Source: Saccoglossus kowalevskii
Lineage: Eukaryota > Hemichordata > Enteropneusta > Harrimaniidae
DNA: 26,791 bases
Direction: 5' to 3'
NCBI RefSeq assembly: GCF_000003605.2
Contig: NW_003158736.1
Location: 152,943-179,733, forward strand
Shown: positions 1 through 11,280 of the stretch, one piece after another
Layout of the letters: every line of letters begins with the position of its first letter
Position numbering within the stretch: position 1 is the first letter of the stretch
Notes under the pieces: model-generated
Seen by the model: the letters and a program-made list of their open reading frames with translations, nothing else
Told to the model about the DNA's origin: nothing
Database searches by the model: none
Translations under genes and position numbers: made by a program

Positions 1-532
1 ACATGAGTGGCAATATGGGAAGTGATGAATGCATGAGTGCAATATGGGAAGTGATGAATGCATGAGTGGCAATATGGGAAGTGATGAACACATGAGGCAA
101 TATGGAAAGTGATGAATGCATGAGTGGCAATATGGGAAATAATGAACGCATGAGGCAATATGGGAAGTGATGAACACATGAGGCAATATGGGAAGTGATG
201 AACACATGAGGCAATATGGGAAGTGATGAACGCATGAGTGCAATATGGGAAGTGATGAATGCATGAGTGGCAATATGGGGAGTGATGAACACATGAGTGG
301 CAATATGGGAAGTGATGAATGCATGAGTGGCAATATGGGGAGTGATGAACACATGAGTGGCAATATGGGAAGTGATGAATGCATGAGTGGCAATATGGGG
401 AGTGATGAACACATGAGTGGCAATATGGGAAGTGATGAATGCATGAGTGGCAATATGGGAAGTGATGAATGCATGAGTGGCAATATGGGGAGTGATGAAC
501 ACATGAGTGGCAATATGGGAAGTGATGAATGC

Positions 533-1399
533 ATGAGGCAATATGGGAAGTGATGAATGCATGAGTGCAATATGGGAAGTGATGAACACCTGAGTGGCAA
601 TATGGGAAGTGATGAGTGCAATATGGGAAGTGATGAATGCATGAGTGGCAATATGGGAAGTGATGAATGCATGAGTGGCAATATGGGGAGTGATGAACAC
701 ATGAGTGGCAATATGGGAAGTGATGAATGCATGAGTGGCAATATGGGGAGTGATGAACACATGAGTGGCAATATGGGAAGTGATGAATGCATGAGTGGCA
801 ATATGGGGAGTGATGAACACATGAGTGGCAATATGGGAAGTGATGAATGCATGAGTGGCAATATGGGAAGTGATGAATGCATGAGTGGCAATATGGGGAG
901 TGATGAACACATGAGTGGCAATATGGGGAGTGATGAACACATGAGTGGCAATATGGGAAGTGATGAATGCATGAGTGGCAATATGGGGAGTGATGAACAC
1001 ATGAGTGGCAATATGGGAAGTGATGAATGCATGAGGCAATATGGGAAGTGATGAATGCATGAGTGCAATATGGGAAGTGATGAACACATGAGTGGCAATA
1101 TGGGAAGTGATGAGTGCAATATGGGAAGTGATGAATGCATGAGTGGCAATATGGGAAGTGATGAATGCATGAGTGGCAATATGGGGAGTGATGAACACAT
1201 GAGTGGCAATATGGGAAGTGATGAATGCATGAGTGGCAATATGGGGAGTGATGAACACATGAGTGGCAATATGGGAAGTGATGAATGCATGAGTGGCAAT
1301 ATGGGAAGTGATGAATGCATGAGTGGCAATATGGGGAGTGATGAACACGTGAGTGGCAATATGGGAAGTGATGAATGCATGAGGCAATATGGGAAGTGA
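533..1399. repeat. Higher-order repeat blocks inside the minisatellite
   Basis: The same unusual boundary recurs near 533, 1031 and 1379: a 28-bp unit (ATGAGGC), then a 29-bp unit (GAGTGC), then an AACAC unit. The spacings are 498 bp and 348 bp, which differ by exactly five 30-bp units. After the first two boundaries the order of A and B monomers starts out the same (for instance a short GAGTGC unit near 612-620 and again near 1110-1120). This shows that multi-monomer blocks were duplicated and then changed length by whole monomers. The block sizes are read by eye from frame breaks and repeated variants. Confidence 0.8.
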
Positions 1400-1583
1400 T
1401 GAATGCATGAGTGCAATATGGGAAGTGATGAACGCATGAGGCAATATGGGAAGTGATGAATGCATGAGTGGCAATATGGGAAGTGATGAACACATGAGTG
1501 GCAATATGGGAAGTGATGAACACATGAGGCAATATGGGAAGTGATGAATGCATGAGTGCAATATAGGAAGTGATAAACACATG

Positions 1584-1890
1584 AGTGGCAATATGGGAAG
1601 TGATTAACACATGAGGCAATATGGAAAGTGATGAATGCATAAGTGGCAATATGGGAAGTGATGAACGCATGAGGCAATATGGGAAGTGATGAACACATGA
1701 GTGGCAATATGGGAAGTGATGAATGCATGAGTGGAATATGGGAAGTGATGAATGCATGAGTGGCAATATGGGAAGTGATTAACACATGAGGCAATATGGA
1801 AAGTGATGAATGCATAAGTGGCAATATGGGAAGTGATGAACGCATGAGGCAATATGGGAAGTGATGAACACATGAGTGGCAATATGGGAA
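1584..1890. repeat. Duplicated 175-bp block inside the minisatellite
   Basis: The marker GATTAACACATGAGGC occurs at 1602 and again at 1777. In each case it is followed by the same run of variants: a GGAAAG unit, an ATAAGTGGC unit, then AACGCATGAGGC. The two stretches stay identical for well over 100 bp until one has GAGTGGA and the other GAGTGGCA. This is a separate and recent block duplication, offset 175 bp, that is not in phase with the 60-bp A/B dimers further left. Confidence 0.75.
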
Positions 1891-3108
1891 GTGATGAATG
1901 CATGAGTGGCAATATGGGAAGTGATGAACACATGAGTGGCAATATGGAAAGTGATGAATGCATGAGTGGCAATATGGGGAGTGATGAACACATGAGTGGC
2001 AATATGGAAAGTGATGAATGCATGAGTGGCAATATGGGAAGTGATGAACACATGAGTGGCAATATGGAAAGTGATGAATGCATGAGTGGCAATATGGGAA
2101 GTGATGAACGCATGAGGCAATATGGAAAGTGATGAACACATGAGTGGCAATATGGGAAGTGATGAATGCATGAGTGGAATATGGGAAGTGATGAATGCAT
2201 GAGTGGCAATATGGGAAGTGATGAACACATGAGGCAATATGGGAAGTGATGAACACATGAGTGGCAATATGGGAAGTGATGAACGCATGAGGCAATATGG
2301 GAAGTGATGAACACATGAGGCAATATGGGAAGTGATGAATGCATGAGTGCAATATGGGAAGTGATGAACACATGAGTGGCAATATGGGAAGTGATGAATG
2401 CATGAGTGCAATATGGGAAGTGATGAATGCATGAGGCAATATGGGAAGTGATGAATGCATGAGTGGCAATATGGGAAGTGATGGACACATGAGTGGCAAT
2501 ATGGCGAGTGATGATCACATGAGTGCAATATGGGAAGTGATGAACACAGGCAATATGTGAAGTGATGAACACATGAGTGGCAATATGTGAAGTGATGAAC
2601 ACATGAGTGGAAATATGGGAAGTGATGAATGCATGAGTGGCAATATGGGAAATGATGAATGCATAATTGGCAATATGGGAAGTGATGAATGCATGAGTGG
2701 CAATATGGAAAGTGATGAACACATGAGGCAATATGGGAAGTAATGAACATATGAGTGGCAATATGGGAAGTGATGAATGCATGAGCGCAATATGGGAAGT
2801 GATGAACGCATGAGGCAATATGGGAAGTGATGAACGCATGAGGCAATTTGGGAAGTGATGAACACATGAGTGGCAATATGGGAAGTGATGAACGCATGAA
2901 GCAATATGGGAAGTGATGAATACATGAGTGGCAATACGGGATGTGATGAACGCATGAGGCAATATGGGAAGTAATGAACATATGAATGGCAATATCGGAA
3001 GCGATGACCACATGAGTGGCAATATGGGAAGTGATGACCATATGAATGGCAGTATGGAAAGTGATAACCATATGAATGGCGTTATGGCAAGTGGTTGGCA
3101 ATGTGGCT

Positions 3109-6100
3109 CTTCGATTGCATCATGACGCACACTTTGACCGATAACCATCTTCACGTTGGATTACTTCAAAAGTCCCTAAGCTGTTTCATATTAAGAAGAT
3201 GTCCTAAAACTAGTATCGAATGCAAGATAAACAAGACAGAATTAAACTAACTGGACAGTAACCGTAATACAAAATTGGGCGCTGATTTATTTCGGTTAGT
3301 TCGGCAACGTACAAGTGAATACACGACCATTTAAATTGTTGTTGTTTTTTTAATGACGAAAGTAGTGAAACTGCCACCATTAATTGCTTGTGTGTGTGCT
3401 TTGTTTCAGACCATTGTCCATGGACACTATCTGTATGCTAGACATTTGTACGAATCCATTATTTGGGTCAAAAGTAATTATGCCAATTAGAGACACCATT
3501 CATCTTGTTCCAATCGCCATCTTCAAAGCAGCCGGAAATCAACCTCTTAAAAGAAAGAAAAATAAATCGTTTATCTATGCACTAAGTTTGTGCATGTACT
3601 CGGTTGGGAGCCTGGATCAATACACAATTACTATATTACACACATTACTATAAAGTTTGCCGCAGTTGTTGTTGCGGTACACAGAAGCCGACGTACTGAG
3701 ATAATGGTTTCAAGGTGATTGCAACCGACACGGCCTTTTGGCGGTGTGCAGCCGTTAGTGTAATAGGCCCGGGATGCTCCCTTGATATCCTAGAAGTCTA
3801 CCGCACTCTACAATATCCGTGTGTCAATAGGTGTGTCCAGGTAGCTAGAGGCATAACCACTTCATCTTGTTTAATATCGAAGTGTGGATCAGAAAATATT
3901 CAAACGGTGACATAGTTTTGTTCATTGTAGTATTAAACAACGAACAAATGCAAGTTTGTTTTGGGGGATTTTTACCATTGTTATACTTCATCGTAATTCG
4001 ATGTGTATGACATATATGCCGTTATTACCACTGATAAATTATTAACGTATTTGATCATGTATTGATCTACTTAGATGACAATACTAAATAAAACATCTGC
4101 TTGTTCACAGGGATTTAATCAATATCCAGAAATTACGCAACAGGATCTAAACACTCTCGCTAGCGTAAGCCGTGAATGTTATTTACGCCTTTTTGATACA
4201 GATATGTTCTGGGTTACTATTGCTAAATTATTATGAAAGCATGGAGAAAAAATGTTTTGAATTATCCTGAATCCCTATTGTATGTATTATGATTAATTTT
4301 CATTTCACGATGTATATTTTAAAGCTATGGGGAAACCACAATGTAAATGTTTATACGAAGTCTGACAAGTTTGGATGTCCACACTATTTTTTTATTTATT
4401 TATCATCTGTTTTATGGAACCTTTAGACAAGAATGTGTAATGCTTTTAAATTCTCCGCATTTTTACCAACAATCTGTACACGAGGCTAAATGCAAATATT
4501 TGTTCTTTGTTCAAAACCAAACTGGGTTCTACTGAGTTATAAAAAAAAACGTATATAACTGTAACTGAATATGATTATTTCCCAACCTCCTTATACACGT
4601 GCCTCCACACGCACGCATTCGTTCAAATCGGCCTAGTTGCCATTTGAGTCGGTGTATTTTTCTTTTGCTGGCGTTCTTTGTGGCAGTGCTCGTAATAATA
4701 ATTGTATGCATTGTGTAAAAAATGTTGCCAATGACTCCTACTAAACGGAACTTTGCGATGGTCCGAGGCATGAATTTCCAAGTCTTCCGTCGCCTATTGA
4801 AAAAAATTAAAGTTGGATTCATCTGTAGAAGTTGTTGTTCTATACTAATGTTCGAGTAAAGAACACATTTCGCTTTAAATATATTATGGATAAATTTGTC
4901 TGTTTGTACTATTAATAGCGACAAATTTGAATCCATTGTTATTTCGAACAAAATCAGTGTATCAACTAAATCATCGACCTATTGTTGTAGCGTTTAACAC
5001 TATTAGTACTGTATTATACCGAGGACTCCGTTTCGCACAATACTTACCGTGAAGTCTATAGAAAAACTGCTTTGTCCGAATTAGCGCAATTTACGGCCCA
5101 GACCAATCTGTGTGAACTTGATGTGTGTGTTTTTTTAAAACATGTTTACATTTTAATTATTTTTGTTTATTTTTTTATGTCAAGATTGAGTATGTCATAA
5201 AATCAAACATTAATATTAGTTCATTGTTCTCAACGATTTGAACGAAATCAATCCATGATAGTCTATAATATCAACCAGGAAATCTTTTCCATGTGTGACT
5301 CAGCAGGAAAGGTTTACTCATATGTGCTCTGAATATCGATTAAACATATTCCGGAGAAATGTATTCATTTAATTTCGAGATCGTGTAATGCTATTGGCAA
5401 TACGTGTAGTTGCATTAGTTCCACTGACTCTTCTGTCTCGTGGCTTTCTTTTTGGGCAATAATTATGTTATGGTATACTGTCGTATTCGGTATGAGTGAG
5501 AAATGTGAGATTGATTGCAAAAACTTAACTTTAGTTCATTTAGTGGCGTTGTAAAAGTCATTTGGATTCGCATCGCCGTGCCATGAATGTATGACTGTAT
5601 TTCTACAATTGTAGTCGTCGTGGTACAGACGTCACGGTGGCTAAAGAACGACGTGAACCGTAACATTGGCTATACAAGGAGGTATTTCGATGCGCATATT
5701 TTTGCATTGATTTTTTTCCCGATGATGGTCACATACCATCATGAAATGTGTCAGTAAATATACATTGAAAGGAGGCGAATTCCACCCACTGTTCAGGTGT
5801 CCGGCTTATTCCAGATGTACAATGCCCCGGAACAGAGCGCCAGTCCGTAAGGGAGTCTGATGATGGCCGACAAACTTTGTGTTTTTTAATATAATATGAA
5901 TTTTGTTCATGTTAATGGCATAAACAAACATGTGATGGCTTCATTTGTGGAGACGGCTTGTTTTATTTCCATGGGAGTGGTGAGCTATTAGTTAGGGTGG
6001 AGAGATGTTTAAAATAATAGGGTGCTAAAGAGCGTCTTCGTTCTAAGCGTTTACTGGTAATGGCGTGATATGGAATTAGTGTTGTTAGATTGTTTTTATT

Positions 6101-6400
6101 ACGTATGTTCCCACTTTTCGAATACTTTGCATCGTTCAGTGCAACAGATTTCCTGTTAACATGGGGCCAAAAAAAAAGACTTACTAGCTTCCTACTAGTA
6201 ACAATTGCTACTCGTCCATCCATCTATGGTGGTTGGTTTTGCTTCTTTGCCACTTTCATGGTCCATGACGCTAGGAGACAGAACAATAAAAACAACAATG
6301 CCCCAGTATTTGTCATTGAATAAGGACAGCGTGGATGGGTTAGTTCAGCGCGTGTCTGCCACTCTGGGGTCCAAGTCACCCAGTTGGGCGGTGTCACGTA
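3109..6400. other. Intergenic stretch, no recognised gene
   Basis: This AT-rich stretch separates the minisatellite from FoxE. I see no open frame that I can assign to a family. Small structures seen are an exact GTTGTTGTTTTTTT 14-mer (3338-3351), an imperfect hairpin (4623-4647, arms TCAAATCGGC and GCCATTTGA), a 12-bp palindrome CTACAATTGTAG (5603-5614), and a locally GC-richer segment (about 5770-5875) that includes a CAGGTG E-box. The longest frame, 4529-4951 on the minus strand, opens with a non-ATG codon and matches nothing I know. FoxE enhancers could lie here, but nothing in the sequence proves it. Confidence 0.6.
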
Positions 6401-6643
6401 GCGAAGTAATTGACACTCTTTATAGTAGTAGTTATCGCCTTGTAGACGCATAATGCCCGTTACACTTCAAATTAGAATAGGAGAGAAAACACACCCGCTC
6501 TTGTATACGACATCACCCGCACTGACACGCAGTTCGCTACTCGACACTGAGAGGGAAGGAACGTGTTCCACACCAGTCTGACGTGTTTCCGAAATTTCTG
6601 TTAAGTGTTTTGGGGGAAATCTTCCGATTGCCAGAAAATTCAG
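6400..6643 (+). promoter_or_regulatory. FoxE 5' flank and probable 5' UTR
   Basis: This is the DNA just upstream of the first in-frame ATG of FoxE. A TAA stop at 6602-6604 is in frame with the coding region, so the protein cannot begin further upstream without a spliced leader exon. A weak TATA-like TTTATAG lies at 6419-6425. The stretch 6480-6600 has a mixed-GC, UTR-like composition with no CpG-island character. The transcription start cannot be fixed from sequence. Confidence 0.3.
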
Positions 6644-7945
6644 ATGGTGGCGAATTGGTGCTTAGCGGAGATGCCTGTTAATAGCTTTGTTGAGCGCGAT
6701 GTTATGGAAAACGTGGATGTTATCAACTCCGCAATTGCCGGTCCGACAGTGACCACATCGAACAGTTCAATAGTTACTCCGCATCAACACGTGTCACATG
6801 TAAGCAACGGCGGCGAAGAATCTACCAAGAGTAAAGAAGCATCACCTGAAGATGGGAAAACCGGCGGAAGAAGACGAAAGAGACCCGCGCAACGAGGCAA
6901 GCCACCTTACAGCTATATCGCACTGATTGCTATGTCGATAGCCAACTCGCCGGAACGAAAACTGACTCTTGGTGGCATCTATAAGTTCATCATGGACCGA
7001 TTCCCGTTTTACAGAGACAATTCTAAAAAATGGCAAAATTCCATCCGCCACAATTTGACATTGAATGACTGTTTCGTGAAGTTGCCGCGTGAGCCCGGTC
7101 GTCCCGGTAAAGGCCACTACTGGACGTTGGACCCAGCAGCCGAAGATATGTTCGACAACGGTAGCTTTTTGAGGCGGCGTAAACGATTCAAGCGATCGGA
7201 TCCAACTGAGGGTGGTTATTTGAACGGACACGGTTACATACAAGATAGTGCCTTCACACCGACCGCCACTGGCCGTGCACACTACCAAGCTATGTATGGA
7301 CAAACGTTATACAGTCAACAGAACACAGCGTATACGCCGGGAACGCATCATCCAGCGATGCTATCTCATTATCCGACTACGGCCACAGCACATCCACCTG
7401 CCATGGCGACAACATCTGCACCTCGCATCTTCACCATAGATAATATAATTAACCATGATCGTCAAGGGCCATTAGCAAACGGTACTCTTTCATCCCACCA
7501 TGGACTGAGTTCATCATATGTACCAAACGCGTTTGCGTCGTCAACCATCGATTTAACTCCAAGATCGTCGACTTCCGATCAAAGCCGGAGCACCTGTGGA
7601 AGTCCGCAGTCGATTCATTCCTCGCCGGTCATTCCGTCAAACATATCCCCTGATCGGGCTACTACCACTTTCGCGTCACACGCAGCATATCCCTACGCAA
7701 CGATACAAAGTGCGGGACCGGATACAAGTACTAATATTTTCACGAATTCATCACTTCACACTGCGAACAATATACCGATGAGCTCCACGTCATCGGCACC
7801 TAGGTATCCCGGTTCATGCGTAGAGAACGACTTCGCGTTTTCCTTCGCCGCCAACGCTGCGGCGACTAGGTTTAACACGTCTCATCATTTTATTCGACAG
7901 AATACATTTGGGCATGAAAGGCTCATTCCCCAGACATCAATCTAA
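6644..7945 (+). CDS. FoxE: Forkhead box transcription factor, FoxE class
   Basis: This is a nuclear DNA-binding regulator of 433 residues in one exon; vertebrate FOXE1 and FOXE3 are also intronless. The forkhead domain spans residues 86-184 (bases 6899-7195). It starts [12 protein letters not shown], has the recognition helix [15 protein letters not shown] (around residues 130-144) and ends in the basic run [10 protein letters not shown]. The preceding [17 protein letters not shown] and the [14 protein letters not shown] end are hallmarks of the FoxE class, and the two basic clusters are likely nuclear localisation signals. Residues 263-269 (FTIDNII, bases 7430-7450) match the eh1 Groucho/TLE-binding consensus, which predicts repressor activity. 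The C-terminal half is rich in Ser, Thr, His and Tyr with several SP sites, and lacks the alanine tract of human FOXE1. Start choice: the frame opens at 6605 with GTG, not ATG. The first ATG is 6644; later in-frame ATGs at 6671 and 6704 have a purine at -3 and could be used instead. By family knowledge FoxE acts in pharyngeal, thyroid or endostyle, and lens development; its role here is inferred. Confidence 0.93.
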   Translation: MVANWCLAEMPVNSFVERDVMENVDVINSAIAGPTVTTSNSSIVTPHQHVSHVSNGGEESTKSKEASPEDGKTGGRRRKRPAQRGKPPYSYIALIAMSIANSPERKLTLGGIYKFIMDRFPFYRDNSKKWQNSIRHNLTLNDCFVKLPREPGRPGKGHYWTLDPAAEDMFDNGSFLRRRKRFKRSDPTEGGYLNGHGYIQDSAFTPTATGRAHYQAMYGQTLYSQQNTAYTPGTHHPAMLSHYPTTATAHPPAMATTSAPRIFTIDNIINHDRQGPLANGTLSSHHGLSSSYVPNAFASSTIDLTPRSSTSDQSRSTCGSPQSIHSSPVIPSNISPDRATTTFASHAAYPYATIQSAGPDTSTNIFTNSSLHTANNIPMSSTSSAPRYPGSCVENDFAFSFAANAAATRFNTSHHFIRQNTFGHERLIPQTSI

Positions 7946-9166
7946 GCAGAGTAAGACACTGTTATCACCGAGTGGTAAATGAGAGACTATTAACATAATA
8001 TAGTTTTTCCAGTTTTATTTTTTTATTTCAAAGTATTTACAATAGTAGCTTTATAGTAGTCGCTGACTTGTAACTATAATATTATATATGTACAAACGTA
8101 CATACACAAATAATTGCCATTTGTCGAATATGCACTCATAAATACAGGTTTTCCATTTTAACAAGTTTAAATTATACAATCTTGTATCTCGTTACTCAGT
8201 TTAACGTGTAATTATATGTACACCCAACGTTCACACAGACACCGCCTTCAGTTATGTACGACTCGGTCCGAGTCTTAAATTCCTTTAAACCTACTGACTA
8301 TGCATAATCCGGTCCCTGGTATATTGTGCTGTCGAAATCGCTTTATTCGATTTACGGATTGCGAAGCAAAGACAGACACATGGCGACAGTGCGAGTTTGC
8401 CATGCAATACGATCTACCTGTCTCTACCCACAGTCGCACCCTATCCAAAAGCACTTTCTCTTTTTTACACTTTTTTTTGGAGACGGTTAATGGGGATTAT
8501 AACTTCTTATGTCTTAGCTAAATCAAGGCTGACTGAATTATTCCAAGTAGAATACTGTTTGATTGTTCACGGAGTTAATTATACCCGAATTCGAGGCTGA
8601 AATCCATTTATTTTCAAGTAGCGTTCCACAAGTGGGTGGCAGGTTTGGAATTCCATGGTAAAACTCAATCAGAAATGTCAACACGATTTTCTATTTTTGC
8701 AGTTCGTTTTTTTTTTTTTTCTTTTTCTCAAATTGAAAAGTCAATACAAAGGATATATGCTATATACCAATGTTACCAAACACGTATTTTGTTGTTGTTT
8801 AGCTATTTTATTTTTATCTAATTTAATATTGCCTCCCTCTATATAGAAAGTTCTCTCTCCCTTCGACACAGGAACAATTTTACACACATAATGTAACTAA
8901 ACTCACAGGTAGTAGAAGATATTGTCAGTCAGCGCTACAACGTTGGCAAAAATAGTGTATTTTAGAGTTCTGAATATTATAAAGATAATTACTATTATAA
9001 TACAAATATTAACTACATGTATTTCTTTTAAAATGTATATAGCATGCATTTGTGTGCGTTTATTTTGTTATTTTATATCAGCTATAAGCAGTATTCTTTT
9101 CCAGTTTGTTTTGTAAATCGTGCGTTAGTTTGTTTTACTTGATAAGATTGCTGTTACCAAGATCCA
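7946..9166 (+). other. FoxE 3' flank, probable 3' UTR
   Basis: This AT-rich DNA lies between the TAA stop and the first canonical AATAAA. I found no earlier AATAAA or ATTAAA on the + strand in this stretch. The content is T-rich runs (8003-8030, 8709-8725) and short spurious frames only. If the 9167 signal is used, the 3' UTR is about 1.2 kb. Confidence 0.4.
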
Positions 9167-9172
9167 AATAAA
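9167..9172 (+). terminator. Candidate poly(A) signal for FoxE
   Basis: The canonical hexamer AATAAA is followed about 35 bases later by a strongly GT-rich tract (9205-9231), the arrangement expected of an animal polyadenylation site. It is the first such hexamer downstream of FoxE on the same strand. Use of the site is inferred. Confidence 0.4.
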
Positions 9173-9204
9173 AAGTACACGATGCATTAATAGTAAGGTA
9201 CCCA

Positions 9205-9231
9205 TGTTGTTGTTGTTGTTGTTGTTTTTTT
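9205..9231 (+). repeat. (TTG)n microsatellite with T tail
   Basis: About six GTT triplets are followed by seven T. Its last 14 bases (9218-9231) are identical to sequences at 3338-3351 and 10961-10974. It may also act as the GU-rich downstream element of the preceding poly(A) signal. Confidence 0.85.
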
Positions 9232-9998
9232 CACATGACACACGCATTACGCGTGTAAATTTCCACCTGTCCGTCCTGTTCCCGACACCTGCCTGGACAA
9301 GTTTGGTATAATTACTATAACATCCGGTGACACACAGCAGTCAAATTATCGACAGTGATAGCGACACAAGTACAACATTTTAAAGTGTTCATTTTTATTT
9401 TAAGGTTTTTTTAACCTGGAGGGTTATACAAATCGTCGAAAATGATACACGCTTGTCTCAATTTTGGTTACCGTTCATTTGTCGGGGTGCAGCGTACGCC
9501 GACGGAGAAATTGGGCCAGTATTTTCATCCGCTGATCTGCCATACTCACATTCTTTGTCATTCGCCACCTTTGCTAAATAACAACGGCGATTCTCGTATT
9601 GTATGTATCTCGTTTACTGGTAACGGAAAAACTGGGCTTGTTCTGACTAACTGTACCTAAGTGGAGTACATCGGGTGAGCCATTCGAACGAAACCCAAAC
9701 CAAGCACTACTTCCATTCCCCACGAGACCGACAAACCGACAAGCTTACGCATTTCGTTACGAAACTCTGCGATTATTCGGCATTCGGTCGTGTGAATTCA
9801 CGCAATGTACGGATGTGTCACTGATATGTTGTGATATATAAACAATTACTCGTATGTTTGCTGATTGTTATTCTAGCTACTACCAACTTCGATATGGAGT
9901 CAAGACTCCACAATGACTGGCTGTGTAAGTACACGATCCACGTGACTACATTTTTTTCTGGTTCGAGTTAACAAGTTTCATTCGTGATCAATCAACAA
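9232..9998. other. Intergenic, no recognised gene
   Basis: No supported gene. An ATG-initiated frame at 9442-9660 (72 codons) has an A at -3 but no recognisable domain. A short perfect hairpin, TGGAGTC-AA-GACTCCA, lies at 9895-9910. Confidence 0.5.
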
Positions 9999-10033
9999 CC
10001 AATTTTAGATTTTTAGACTACATCTAAAATTGG
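9999..10033. repeat. Perfect 12-bp inverted repeat (hairpin)
   Basis: The arms CCAATTTTAGAT (9999-10010) and ATCTAAAATTGG (10022-10033) are exact reverse complements around an 11-base spacer. There is no gene on either side. It may be the relic of a foldback element or a structured RNA. A factor-independent terminator is not expected in an animal. Confidence 0.8.
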
Positions 10034-11280
10034 CCTTTTGATATTTTCAATAAATTGCAAATCGGCTAAATGTTGACTAGTAATCTAAATGTTGGAACAC
10101 AGTGGCCATGATAAGCGATTCTTACAACGACTGCGATTTGTTCGTATAGGGAGTGAAGTGTGTATTTCATGGTCAATGTTTTGGGCGGCCAGCCCCGTAT
10201 GCCCTTTCTGTAAGAGTATCCGCCATGGATGTGAACGCCAACTGGGATGACCACTTAGGGAACAGCCGGCTAATTGAATCGTCTGTGTTGACAATTGGGA
10301 TCACATCGATTCGGATGGATGAGAAGCAACCTTTAAATTCAATATTGGGATGGGAATGAACGTGTCGTTGTATACCTCGAACTTGAGAGGGGAGCGACTT
10401 CCGTCATGCGCTGGGCCGCACACCGGCGAATTTGCGTTGCTTACTGCAAACCGCTTTAGGGAAATAAGGAAAGAGAGAAATTTGGTAACAGTGGCTGTTT
10501 CACCGGGATCCTTAAAACACAGAATCGCAGCGAATTTCTTCCGTACGTCATTTAACTGCTCACATTTTCAGTATTTTCAAAATAAAATCACAAACTCCCC
10601 TCCTGAACTCCGGAACCGGATAACACCCCTCCTTTCCACATAGCTTAGTATGTCGCGCGCCAAATGTTGTGAGACTAACTTGAAAATCACTGATCAAGCT
10701 CATCGGTACGACTTTCACTGGACCTAAGTTAAGATCCACAGAGCTCGACTGTCGAGAGTGTGGCGTATATAATGAAGAGAAAGGGCCTCGCGACCCGTAA
10801 GTGTCCATATAAGTACGGATCGAACTTGAAACTGAAAACATAACATAAATACCGCCAGTGTCGGGGGCAAGGGGGGAAGCTAGTACAGGTTACGGGAAAT
10901 ATAAAAAAGACATTTTCGGTTGTTACAGGAAATAAAAAGTTCCATATACAGTAAAAATAAGTTGTTGTTTTTTTGTGTTTTTTTTACAGATAAAGCAAAT
11001 TCCTCATTACATTTCACATTGTTACGCTAGTAATATATTTGATAATTTTAGTTTAAAAAATCAAAATTGGAAATTGCGTTCGAATTACGACATTTAATGT
11101 GGAAGTGCTTTATACGCTTACAAAAAATAAGATTTTTGTACAAAATACGGACGAATAAAATAGTTGATTACATTTTACATCTTGCCCATGTCTGCCAATT
11201 TACGTTTTTTACTTATTATTTATTATTACATTATTACGAAAATATAAACAATTGATTACAGCTCACGAAAATACCCCTTG
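10034..11280. other. Intergenic with GC-richer patch, no recognised gene
   Basis: The part from about 10080 to 10800 is less AT-rich than its surroundings and holds overlapping short frames on both strands (for instance 10350-10643 on +, 97 codons, starting with ATG). None matches a family I know, and no frame stands out, so I call no gene. Also present are a 13-bp palindrome CTCGACTGTCGAG (10744-10756), a TATATAA box-like string (10766-10772) and a GTTGTTGTTTTTTT copy (10961-10974). The remainder is plain AT-rich DNA. Confidence 0.5.

Larger units (their letters stand above)
1..3108. repeat. Minisatellite array with a unit of about 30 bp
   Basis: About 100 head-to-tail units share the core AATATGGGAAGTGATGA, followed by AATGC, AACAC or AACGC and then ATGAGTGGC. 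Most units are 30 bp. Frequent 29-bp (GAGTGC) and 28-bp (GAGGC) variants arise from one- or two-base losses at the same point. Between about 245 and 1400, type A (GGGAAG with AATGC) and type B (GGGGAG with AACAC) largely alternate, and the two variable positions are linked, which gives a 60-bp dimer in places. The array starts before position 1. From about 2480 rightward the units collect substitutions, and the last ones (about 2990-3108) are barely recognisable, as expected at the edge of an array homogenised in its interior. Because 30 is a multiple of 3, long frames stay open on both strands, but the 28- and 29-bp units break every frame, so I regard it as non-coding. Confidence 0.97.

Noticed and set aside
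245..1399. Plus-strand frames encoding MGSDECMSGN repeats
   Set aside because: They are ended by each 28- or 29-bp unit and simply reflect a unit length divisible by three.
1..3108. Box C-like GTGATGA in every repeat unit (C/D snoRNA array)
   Set aside because: The unit has no regular CTGA box D and no terminal stem, so the match to box C is coincidental.
1..3108. CRISPR array
   Set aside because: Units are contiguous with no unique spacers, and the sequence is from an animal.
1604..3154. Minus-strand open frames of 516 and 440 codons
   Set aside because: They lie almost wholly inside the minisatellite, overlap each other in different frames and consist of repeated HHFPYC- or SSLPIL-type strings. 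They exist because the unit lacks stop codons, not because of a protein family.
4529..4951. Minus-strand frame of 140 codons
   Set aside because: It opens with a non-ATG codon, has no recognisable domain and has AT-driven composition. It is about the length expected by chance in this much sequence.
6842..7303. Minus-strand frame of 153 codons, and small frames at 7248-7439 and 7596-7781
   Set aside because: They are shadows of the FoxE coding region in other frames.
9442..9660. Small gene downstream of FoxE
   Set aside because: A 72-codon ATG frame with an acceptable start context but no domain or coding bias.
10350..10643. Plus-strand ATG frame of 97 codons
   Set aside because: No known domain and competing frames on both strands. 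The GC-richer setting lengthens open frames by itself.
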